Shown piece by piece: positions 34,591 through 43,422 of a stretch of DNA of 64,000 nt; position 1 is the first letter of the stretch; each line of letters opens with the position of its first letter. Under the pieces are notes generated by a model. That model was not told the DNA's origin. It saw only the letters and a list, made by a program, of their open reading frames with translations, and made no database searches. The position numbers and the translations under genes were made by a program. The stretch comes from Orobanche coerulescens (taxonomy: Eukaryota; Streptophyta; Magnoliopsida; Lamiales; Orobanchaceae). The stretch lies in assembly GCA_033398695.1 (NCBI GenBank), contig CM065802.1:78478096-78542095 (forward strand). Direction: 5' to 3'.

Positions 34591-35340
34591 GCCTCGTAAT
34601 TAAACGAAGGGCGTGCGGTCTTGGTCTGGAGGATTCCTTACGCAGGGCGTTGTCGGATTAATCGACTCCATGACCGCGGCTTGTTAGAACTTTTCTACCT
34701 CGGACCACCATTAAGATGGCGACCCTCAACATTATACGTTGTGATGGGGGGAGGGACGCGTCGCATTGTCCGGGAAGGATCCACCATGTTAAGTGATGGA
34801 CCTTTGAGGGCGGGCGAACGTGTCCACAGATCTGTTTTGGAGGGCCCTCAGGCTACGCCCGCCTCGTATTTAAATGAAGAGTGAGCGATCATGCCCCAAA
34901 GGGACCTTGCACGGGCACAGAGAACGGTTCCATCGTCCTCCACAGCCATGTCGACACTCTTCTACCTCGGACCATCATGTCAGATGACGATCCTCGACGG
35001 TATATGTTGTGTAAGGGAAGGCGATCGCTTGCCTAGGTTCTTCATGTTGATGACGAACTTTAGAGGGCGAGCGAGTCATCTTCTGATTTGCTTTTGGAGG
35101 GTCCTTCGGCTATGCCCGCCTCGTATTTAAACGAAGGGCGAGCGATCGAAGCCCAAAGGAACCTTGCATGGACGGATCGTCGATTTCATCGATTTTCGCA
35201 ACCATGGCGGCACTTTTATACCTCAGACCATCATATCAGATGACGATCCTCGATGGTATACGTTGTGCTAGGGGAGGCGATCGCTGCCTAGGTCCATCAT
35301 GTTGATGACGAACTTTAGAGGGCGAGCGAGTCATCCTCTT
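34591..35340. repeat. Tandem repeats of about 255-270 bp in the Tat element
   Basis: Three diverged copies beginning GCCTCGTATTTAAACGAAGG at about 34,591, 34,861 and 35,118. Shared blocks include ACCTCGGACCATCATGTCAG, GACGATCCTCGACGGTATA and CATGTTGATGACGAACTTTA. Copies 2 and 3 are closest. They occupy the place where pol would be expected to end; such repeats are typical of Tat-lineage elements and can seed satellites (family knowledge). Confidence 0.88.
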
Positions 35341-35537
35341 TTTCTAAGCGTTTGCTCAGGCAGTAGACTTTGGTTTGATGAGGCGGGAATCGGGGAGAGA
35401 CTTCCGAAGTTCCCCCCTCTTGACTGAAGCATGTAGACCCGGTCGCCGAGGTTGATCGTGGGGTCGGCTCGTATAAGCTTTCCGGCCTGTTCGCGTTCGA
35501 CTTTGGCGACCGTATCGGGAGATTGATGGGGCTCCGG

Positions 35538-37115
35538 CTAAGCCAATAAGCTGTCCAACTTGCCCTCCTCGAACAATCTCCAGAGTTGTCTGAGGAGGTC
35601 ACGGCATTGGTTGGTGCTGTGGACGGGACTCTTGTGGTAAGCACAATATTGATTCTGGTCCAGATGACTGTTGTCCCTTATCGCTTTTAGCTTGTTTAGC
35701 GGTTCGCGCCCCTTCATGGCGTAAAAAATGTGGACCGGAGTTCGGTTGAACTTGTGGAGGAGATGGGCTTCCACATCCTAGAAGGCCTTGAGATCATCGG
35801 GTGGCTTGGCGACTGCCTTTTTGGTTTTGGCGATCGCCGTCTTTCGGACATGAGGTGGCATTCCCTCGCCTAGGCGGAGAGCGAGTAGCCTTTGTCTGGC
35901 CAGAACGTCGGCAGCCTTAGCGCGGAAGATCGCGTAGGTCGGGGGAATGTCCTTCGTGAGGTGCCTAAACATAGGCGAATGACCGTAGAATCCCCCCAGG
36001 ACAGAGTAGAGAGCGAGCTCGTTGCTGATGGGTTCGCTGGTGAGGACTATTTCATCCACTCGGTCGATGTAATCCGTGTCGGATTCTTTTTCCCCCTGCT
36101 TGATTTTCATCATGCGGTGGGGGCCTTCTGGTCTGGCGACCTTGGCGGCGAAGTATGATGTGAAGTCACTCGCCAGTTTCTCAAAGGAGATGATCGATCG
36201 CAGTGGTAGTGAGACGTACCACCTATGGGCCAGCTCGCCCAAGGTTAACGGGAAGATTAGTCACTTGGTCACGTCTGATGCCCCACACCCGGTCATGTAA
36301 ATCCGAAACTTACTTAGATGGGTCTCGGGGTCCGATCTCCCTTCATATAGAGGTGTTTTGGAAGGAGCGATCCTTGGTTGCACAGGGGCAAGCTCGATGT
36401 GGACTGCGAGTGGCTCAGTCGGTCCGATGATATTTCTACTGGCGCTTGCCCCAGTTTCCAAGAGTGCTTTCATCTCATCGAGCTGGCGTTGCATAGCGGC
36501 CATCGCTGCGGCCTGGCTGCTTGTGGCTAGACGCTCGGAGCGGGAGCCGAGACGATCAAGTACTGACCCCCTGGCTCCGCTGTCCATGATGTCCTTGCCG
36601 CGTGGCTCGACTCTTTGGCGGATGCCGGCCAGATGGCTGACTTGTATTTGGTTCGGAGTTGGGTAGGCCGAACTCCTGGTGACGGACTCGGATTCCGTCG
36701 TCTCGTGGATGGGGCCAGAATGCCCTGGTCGCCATGATGGATCGCTCCCCAAGCAACTGAATATGGAGCCATCCCGCCTGGCGAGAGCCTTTTCTCGTGA
36801 ATCGGGGCTTTCTGATGATCGCTCGCCCAGTAACCCCTTGAACTTCCGTTTGCCCACGCGGCGGATGGCCGAGGGAGTTATAGCGGGCGATGCGCATTCT
36901 CTCCGTCGCTCCCTTAGGATTTCCATAGCCTCCTCGATCTGTTCTGCGGTTTGTAATTGGTCGAGCGAAAGGCTGGGGCCGTCCCTCAGGTGTGGGATCG
37001 AGAGTCTCGCGTCGCAGTGGCTACCCTCTGCCGTCGATTGTGGCTCGGATCGAGCCGGAATAGGATGTCTGGCGGTTCGGAGAGCGGCTCTCTTCGATGT
37101 GGTGGCAGATGTCAT
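35538..37115 (-). pseudogene. gag: gag of the Tat-lineage element
   Basis: Start chosen at the ATG at 37,115 (MTSATTSKRAALRTARHPI); the open frame extends upstream only without ATG. The Ty3/gypsy gag core is clear: TPLYEGRSDPETHLSKFRIY, then LAHRWYVSLPLRSIISFEKL, DFTSYFAAKVARPEGPHRMM and KQGEKESDTDYIDRVDEIV. A C-terminal zinc-finger-like CAYHKSPVHSTNQC lies near 35,620. In-frame stops interrupt it between VTK and LIFPLTLGE (near 36,260) and after DDLKAF (near 35,776), so it is broken. No protease follows. As structural protein it would package RNA (family knowledge). Confidence 0.88.
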
Positions 37116-37240
37116 GATTCTTAAGGCTTTTCTTTGAAGAACAGTGAGTGTTTCTTCAAGTATATGCCCCGGAGAACAGTGAGTGTTCTTCGGGACGGTA
37201 GGAATAAAAAAATGAGGGTTAAGTAAGGTCGGAGGTTCAA

Positions 37241-37258
37241 CCCCTTCCTCTAGCGCCA
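37241..37258 (-). other. Tat element primer binding site
   Basis: Minus strand TGGCGCTAGAGGAAGGGG, two bases after the 5' LTR end. It is not the initiator-Met type used by the LARDs and Copia-4. Confidence 0.78.
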
Positions 37259-37260
37259 AT

Positions 37261-38408
37261 TATTGTTACCCAAAATATTGTCCGGAGATGAATATTGGTG
37301 GAATGGTCGAGTAACAAACAAATGCGAGAGCACGTCCGTGGGGAGAGTAAATAACACAAGATTTGCCGGGGTTGTTAGTCCCGGGCTTGAATGCTCTCGC
37401 GAGATATTATTAATACAAATACTTGGGAGTACAAATATTAATGTTAGAGTACAATTACAATGAGTGTAAAGACCCTAGTTATCTTAGCTATTGAGCGTGA
37501 AGATTGTCGGAAGAAGCAAATATGATGCTCTGTGAGTTCTTGTACCAACGATGGAGTGCTGTGACGACTGTGAGAAATCGACGGTCTCTCATAGTGTGTA
37601 TTAGCTGAATGTCTGAGCTCCTGGACTTGCGAGTCTCTTCGAATCTAAACTGTAGGGAGTTCTTGCCTCTGCCGACCGTCTTTTGGTTAGGAGGCGCTGA
37701 GAGAAAAATCCCAAGATAGATTCAAGAGAGGAAGCCGAGAGTCTGAAAGTGTGTACGTATGTATGTATTTTCAGAGAGGAACCTTTGTGAACGTTTTTCT
37801 GTCGTGAGTAGAACCTCTCTGAACTGAATGGAACCTTTTTCCAGTTGCTGGAGGTTCTCTATTTGTAGCACTGGGAGATGCGGGGCGATCGCCTCCGCTG
37901 TATTATGATAAGTGGGCGATCATCTTTAGCACATGGGTTGGTCTCCTTAAAGTCCACAGGAGTTGCTGGCTGCCAGAAGTGCGAACCAATGAGAGGCCAA
38001 CACGCGTCTAAGTCGCTGTCTTGGGAGGCCCTACTGAGAACCTTTCGGCGGGTCTGTCGGGGTGAGGCCGTCCTTGTCACTAACAGCTGCTGATGGGCTG
38101 GAGTCAACGATCCATGTTCTGCGGCGCCTTTTGCGGATCTGCACATGGGTCCTTGCTTCGTGATCCAGTCTTCGTAGACTTTGACGGACGACGGCCTTGT
38201 TCGTGGCACAGGTCGGTCGTCCTTGGTCGGACACCAGAGTCGATCGCTAGGTGCCAAAAGGCGATCGCCTTGGGAGTCGATCGCTAGTTACTCGAAGGTG
38301 GACTGTTATCTTCATTTTGACAAGTTCGCCGTAGCTCATTTGGTCGTGTACTCGGTCGCTCGGCACTTATACCGATCGCCGTCGAGGCATATAAATCGCC
38401 GCACAACA
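37261..38408 (-). repeat. Tat element 5' LTR (right copy)
   Basis: Mate of 29,699-30,848, beginning TATTGTTACCC (terminal G changed to A) and ending CGCCGCACAACA. The TATA box is altered (see 30,297). High overall similarity to the mate suggests a fairly recent insertion; identity was not computed. Confidence 0.92.
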
Positions 38409-38413
38409 ACTGC

Positions 38414-39737
38414 CTAATTCAAGTTTCATGCTTGGAGGCAGGGGTGTGATTATTAAGCTATACCCCACAGTGCTGGACCATTGATTCCAAATATGGTGCA
38501 TGCATAAATCTTTTTAAATATCTCTACTGTATAGCATTCACGCATAAAGTCATCTCTAATTTTTTCTGGTGGTTTATTGCACAAATGGCATGATTACAGG
38601 GAATCCTACTCAAACCCCAAGCCTTGCAAGAACAACTCCATAGATCCAAATAAATAGATATTGAGACCCATCTCCACACTTTATCTCATAATGACTGTTG
38701 TCTCCCTTGAGAGGGATACAATCACCGACTTTTGAAGCATGTTTCTCTAATATTCTCTTGATTCTTGGGCAAAGTCTTCCATTCCACTTCATCTCAGAAA
38801 TATCTCTCTATCTCTGAAATCTAACCATGAGCCACTATCTTATCCAATCCAACATTATTATGATTGGCATGTCTCTTGCATCAGTATAGTTGCATTAAAA
38901 ACCTCGCACACATTATTCAGTAGCATGTCGCATTTGGGCAGCTCAGAGAAGTGAGATTTACTCCATTGTTGAGCAGGTTTTTCTTTCAGCCATTTCCATG
39001 CACCCTCATTTAATTCTTTTAACTCATTCATTTTCTGCTACCATTCACCTACAATGCATGCCATTGCAGCATTCCACAATGCCTCCTTAAAGGTCTGCCC
39101 TCTATACCCTGCATTCTTCATGTTCCCATGGAGATGTCTCACACAAAATCCGTGAGTAGCCATTGGAAACACCTCTCTCATGGCCTGGATCAAGCCTTTT
39201 TGCTTATCAGACATAAAGGTAAAGACACTTTCATCCAATCTCCATATCCTGCTTCAACACAATCGAAAACCACTCCCATGTCTCCCTACATTCTCTACTA
39301 ACAATAGACCAAGCAATAAGGAAGATATTATTGTTAGCATCAATACCAACAGCGGTCAACATGATTCCACCATGTGGCCCTTTCAAATGTCAACCATCTG
39401 TCCCAATTATTGGTCTACAACCTGCCTTAAATCCTTGCTTAACTGCATTAAAGCACGCATAAAACCAATCAAATCTAGGCAGCCCATCCTCATCATCTAA
39501 GCAGCCTACTATGATAGTGGAACCTGATTTGGTCCTTCTCAACTCATCAGCATACTGCCAGAGTTTAGAATATTGAAAATTTGGATCTCCTTGCAGCTGT
39601 CTCACAGCTAATCTCTTAGCTCTGAAAGCTTGATCCTTAGAAATTTTAACACCAAGATCAGCAACAACATCGAGTCTAAATTGGCCTACTTTCCTCTTCC
39701 TATCAAGCATGCCAAGCGCAAAGTCAGGTGTAAAAAT
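38414..39737 (-). pseudogene. MULE transposase, catalytic core and SWIM finger
   Basis: Minus-strand reading from FTPDFALGMLDRKRKVGQF gives the MULE N-terminal region (LGVKISKDQAFRAKRLAVRQ), then the core with DWFYACFNAVKQGFKAGCRP and IIGTDG (first catalytic Asp) near 39,395. MSDKQKGLIQAMREVFPMA carries the second Asp at about 39,200, and HGFCVRHLHGNMKN follows. At 38,581-38,640 is a SWIM zinc finger, CSCKAWGLSRIPCNH. TGA after IIGTDG (39,385-39,388) replaces the usual Cys codon, and a one-base shift precedes DESVFTF near 39,235, so the protein is dead. The Tat element splits the gene at 38,413 and the solo LTR at 39,738. Confidence 0.92.
39733..39737. repeat. Target-site duplication of the solo LTR (AAAAA)
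   Basis: AAAAA before the LTR and again at 42,396-42,400. The MULE coding text is continuous across it. Confidence 0.8.
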
Positions 39738-39945
39738 GTAATACCCGAGATCTTTATTTCGGTTTTGTTGCATTTTCTTTGGTCGAACGGTTTGTTATCG
39801 TTCACGTATTTGGAATCGTATGCTTGTACGTTGGCACATTAAATTTCGTATCCTGCTCGTTATCGTTTTGGATCATAGTCGGTGCATTTGCATGATCGAG
39901 ACGTCGACGAGTCTCTAGTCGGGCAGTCAGAGGGCTGCTGGATCG

Positions 39946-40262
39946 AGTTACGACCGTAAGGCCTGGACGATTACGGTCGTAAGACAACCGCATGCCTCGG
40001 CCTAGGAGGACTCGGTTACGGCCGTAAGGGTCATCCTGTTACGGCTGTAAGGCTTTGTTACGGCCACAAGGCATTGGCCGGTTACGACCGTAATGTGTCG
40101 GCAGATTTCGGGCAGTGGCCCTGGGGGTCTGGTTATGGCTGTAAGTCCATGCCGAGTACGGCCGTAAGTGGTGTTTGTTACGTACGCAAGGCGCCGGCCT
40201 CTACGTACATTATAGGCATTGACCGAGTTACGGCCGTAAAGCCCTGTCGGCTACGGCCGTAA
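39946..40262 (+). repeat. Palindrome array TTACGGCCGTAA, solo LTR
   Basis: About 12 sites in 317 bp (near 39,946, 39,970, 40,015, 40,038, 40,057, 40,081, 40,131, 40,155, 40,178, 40,200, 40,225 and 40,249). Most are TTACGGCCGTAA or one-step variants (TTACGACCGTAA, TTACGGCTGTAA). Two are TTACGTACGCAA/ACGTACATTA-like, linking this array to the LARD-1 type. The TATA-like CATATATAGG follows at 40,274. Confidence 0.88.
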
Positions 40263-40273
40263 CACTGTCGACC

Positions 40274-40283
40274 ATATATAGGC
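40274..40283 (+). promoter_or_regulatory. TATA-like site of solo LTR
   Basis: ATATATAGG about 12 bases after the last palindrome. Confidence 0.5.
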
Positions 40284-42395
40284 CTGGGCTCAGCCATACT
40301 TCATTTCACTTTGTTTTTTTCATCTGGTGGCGGCTGCAGATGGGAGTATTCGGGAAGTGGAGTTTTTGGTCGATTCTAATCAATTCCAAGGCGTTTTGGA
40401 AGACTCTTGTCGACTATATCATCACCGAATCCTTGTTCTTCGCCGGATCGAGGTAATTCTTCTGTAGAACCCTAGTTGTGTAATTTTTTGGGGTTTTCTT
40501 CATGATTCGTTTATTTTGTCCAATATTGATGAATTGTTCATGGTAATCCCATTGTATTGGTCATGATATTTGGATTTTGTAACTCGTTTACTGATCTTTA
40601 TCACCCGGGACTTGATTTCAGATTTCCTCGAAGAAACCCTCGGATTCTTGTTGTTTTTTCGGGTTGTTTCGGATTCCGTTTAGCGTTATTGATTCATGGT
40701 GATATATTTTCATAGTTTTCATGGAGTTGTCGAGTTCTTGGTCGTTCTTGGAAGCTCGAGGGCTACCCGACCGTGTCCGTTCGCTGTTTCATTGCTCATG
40801 GTATCGAGGCAAGTATCTTGACCATACATTTCGTGTTTCGTAGACGTGATAGTTGGCAATTGATTATATGTGGAATTTTACTATTTTAGTGAACTTTCAA
40901 AAAGGATCGGTATATTGTCGATAAAGGTTTTCCTTCAAATATAACTCGTATGCTCTATGAATAAATGTGTTTTCTGAATATGTGTACCAGTGTTGTGTGA
41001 TGGAATGTGTTGTGATTGCATTACGTGATTATAGTAGACTCTTTTCCACTGGTCGAGGATTGTGTATTGATACGTATACTCATTCGGTGAATATGTGATG
41101 TTGCGTGACATTAGTTGTGTGTATATGTCGGATGAAGCGGCCATTCTAGCAAGTACTTTACATTTGTTTGCATATTCTAGTATTTGAATTATGGCTTTCC
41201 ATGGATGTTGTGGATGTGAATGTGTATGTTCACCCAGGGATGGTCCGACGGGGCCTCTGGGGATACGTATTGCCGTGTGTGTGGGTATCGCGAATTAGGG
41301 TTAACCACCCAGGTACGGTGGCCGTGAGTCTTGTACCAACGGTTGACTTTGAAATCTTTTGTTGGAGAACTATGATTTTGGCGCATATTTCATCTGATTA
41401 GAATGGCAGTTAAAATGGTATTTTACTTGGCTGGAATGGCACCAAAAAAACGTGTTGTGTGTGAATCGTCTATTGGTTGCGATATTTTGGTACGGGTACG
41501 TGAGTCCTGTGGTTGCTCCGTGTATTGTAGCTTTGTGGTGTGTCAAGTTCGTACACATGATTAAGTTGCATAGTTGTGCTCTTTGATGTCGTTTTGTGAG
41601 ACTGTTGTCATGGTAATATTTGACACTGTGTAGTTTCCGTTGGGTTATTCTGTAGAGTATGTGGCGTGGATGATTAGTTCGTAGACCCCGTGTTCTGTGA
41701 CCAGATTTGTATTTTGGAAAATAAACTTTGGTGTGTGACCCTAAGTGGTTTTCGATAAGTTGAGAAATATTCAATTCCTAATGTTTTCAAAAACTCCCGA
41801 GATCATAAAATGTTTTATAAGATGTACATTGGGTTATTTCCTACCTTTCACGATTTGAATTGTTTGATCAAGTGATTCATCTCGGGAAGCATGATCACGA
41901 TTATTATGTTCTTGGAGTATATTGTGTATGGCTTGTATTCGTATTTTACACTTGCACTAGTAAAATAGTGGAGTTTGCTAAGCCCCGAGTATTCGGGGGG
42001 TGGATGTCTGTATTGCATCCAGGTACTTGCAGGTTGCTGGGGAGCGAATCACAGGATCGGTACGAGGGGTGATGGCAGATGATGATACTAATCACATGAA
42101 GACCAATCGTAGAGTATTTTGATAGAGTCTTGTTGGTTATCTCTCCGCTTTGTTATTTTCCCGATATATAGGAGCGTTAATGTATTCCAGTCCTTGCGTG
42201 GGTATGAGTTTTCGGGAAAGAGTCATGTATGTAATGATGTGTGTGTTGTGACAAAAGACCAATTTGATCTAATGGTTCAATATGTAGCCAAGTCGGCATG
42301 TAATGTGATGTACTATTTTTGTATTTAGCCTGGTAGATCCTCACGGAGAGGGTCTGCGGCGCTGTAATATTCCCGAGTGGTTTGGGGGTGTTACA

Positions 42396-42985
42396 AAAAA
42401 TAACTTCTTTATTGAAAACTAGATAGCTAGGCTCGCTCTCACCATCAGAGTCTGTCCATTCATCAAAATCTTGTCCGGGTTCGTTAATAACATTTTCATC
42501 TAAATCACAAATCTCCACGGAGTTATTAGGCTCACTATCAACATCCTTCGAAACATGAGTATTAAACATCACATCATCATCATCGGTTATCTCATCCATG
42601 TTGTAATCACTATCATCAAACTCATCGGTATCACTACATTAAGTTCTCTAAGTTAGCACCCTTGGTCTTTTGTGTAGATGATCCCTCACCATTTAAAGTT
42701 TGATTGCTCTGACCCTTTTCTAATGTGACAAGAACTTCCCTCCATGAAAAAACAGGATAGACAAAAGCATACCCACAGGTTCTGCACAAAAAACAAACCA
42801 AAAAAAATACAAAATTTAGGACCACTTCATTTCAAGACCACAAAATCTTTCAAAAACATGCATTTGGTTCATCAAATCAACAATACGTACATTAAGAATA
42901 ACGAGAACTTACTGTACTTTGGAGGAGGGCGATTAAACTTTTTCTTGTCAGTTAGTTTTGCCATTGTTGAACCTGTTGTCACCAT
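42396..42985 (-). pseudogene. MULE transposase, 5' exons
   Basis: From an ATG at 42,985 the minus strand reads MVTTGSTMAKLTDKKKFNRP and a short exon ending at a GTAAGTT donor (42,906-42,912). A later open segment (42,599-42,400) is strongly acidic (ITDDDDVMFNTHVSKDVDSE, FDEWTDSDGESEPSYLVFN), as is common upstream of the MULE core. It joins FTPDFALG at 39,737 once the solo LTR is removed. The small first exon is inferred; the acidic segment is well supported by its continuity. Confidence 0.7.
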
Positions 42986-43172
42986 TTTAAACTATACAAT
43001 GTCGACTCCGATCGCAAAACGTTCTAGGATTTTGGGCATTCTAGATTAAATTAAGGTTCTTGAGATTTGAGTTTTTTTTTCAATCGCAAGACTTTTTCAT
43101 TTTCTTTCCAATCGCCTTAGTTTTTTTTTTTAATTTCAATTTCAGTACTTTGGAGGAGGGCGATTAAACTTT
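42913..43172. repeat. Short direct repeat in the MULE 5' region
   Basis: TACTTTGGAGGAGGGCGATT with a following AAACTTTT occurs at about 42,915 and again at about 43,145, roughly 230 bp apart. One copy overlaps the putative first coding exon; the other lies upstream, next to the right inverted repeat. It looks like a local duplication. Confidence 0.75.
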
Positions 43173-43212
43173 TCAATTTAATAAATAAAAAAAATAGATT
43201 TTGGAATTTTTA

Positions 43213-43421
43213 ATTCGGTTTTGTCCATTCAGCGGCGATGTGGGCGCCACGTAAGTGCCACAACAGCATCGGGCCATATCTGGCTTCTCAAAACATAATC
43301 CCATAATTTGTCCTGAATTTGCGAAATTAAAAAGAAGGTGTCCTCATTTTGCTAGCCCGAAAAAAAATGTCCTATTTTTGAAAGTATCTATAAGTTACTG
43401 TCCTTCCGAAAATTTAAACTC
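43213..43421. repeat. MULE right terminal inverted repeat
   Basis: Reverse complement of 27,026-27,232 with scattered differences, followed by the TSD at 43,422-43,431. Confidence 0.93.
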
Positions 43422-43422
43422 T

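Larger units (their letters stand above)
29699..38408 (-). mobile_element. Tat-lineage Ty3/gypsy element lacking pol, 8,710 bp
   Basis: Two LTRs of about 1,150 bp, perfect TSD ACTGC, primer site and polypurine tract are all present. In element (minus) sense the order is: 5' LTR, primer site, gag (37,115-35,538), roughly 255-270 bp tandem repeats (35,340-34,590), a gene on the opposite strand (31,365-34,006), polypurine tract and 3' LTR. Protease, RT, RNase H and integrase are absent. Antisense extra genes with a putative gypsy-type transposon domain and tandem repeats in the 3' part are known for Tat/Ogre/Retand elements. A non-autonomous gag-only member is therefore the best reading. It is more GC-rich than its surroundings and full of CGATCG. 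Confidence 0.92.
39738..42395 (+). mobile_element. Solo LTR, Tekay/LARD-like, 2,658 bp
   Basis: It starts TGTAATACCCGAGATC and ends GGTTTGGGGGTGTTACA, with a 5-bp TSD on both sides and no interior, primer site or second LTR. This is the product of recombination between two LTRs. Its end (GGCGCTGTAATATTCCCGAG) matches the LARD-3 LTR closely. It contains a TTACGGCCGTAA array, a TATA-like site, donor-like GAG|GTAATTCTTC (40,453), GAG|GCAAGTATC (40,809), a weak minisatellite at about 41,228-41,350 and an acceptor-like TTGCAG (42,027-42,032). Confidence 0.93.
27026..43421 (-). mobile_element. Mutator-like transposon (MULE) with three nested insertions
   Basis: About 205-bp terminal inverted repeats (27,026-27,232 and 43,213-43,421) start GAGTTTAAATTTTCGG. 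They are flanked by a shared TGAAAGTTAG (27,016-27,025 and 43,422-43,431), giving the 9-10 bp TSD expected of Mutator elements. Inside is a minus-strand MULE transposase gene. Subtracting the RTE, Tat and solo-LTR insertions leaves about 3.6 kb, a normal autonomous MULE size. It sits in the RT region of Copia-3. The transposase has a stop and a frameshift besides the insertions, so it is inactive; the inverted repeats remain recognisable. Confidence 0.95.

Noticed and set aside
36679..37137. 152-codon plus-strand frame opposite gag
   Set aside because: Shadow of gag in GC-rich sequence; no domain recognised.
37116..37259. Gag starting directly at the primer site
   Set aside because: The open frame there begins with TTG; the first ATG is at 37,115.
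42177..42395. MULE N-terminal exon extending beyond the solo LTR junction
   Set aside because: Those codons lie in the LTR end; the true exon continues at 39,737 after the LTR is removed.
27026..43421. Pack-MULE with a captured host gene
   Set aside because: All coding text inside belongs to the transposase or to nested RTE, Tat and LTR insertions.
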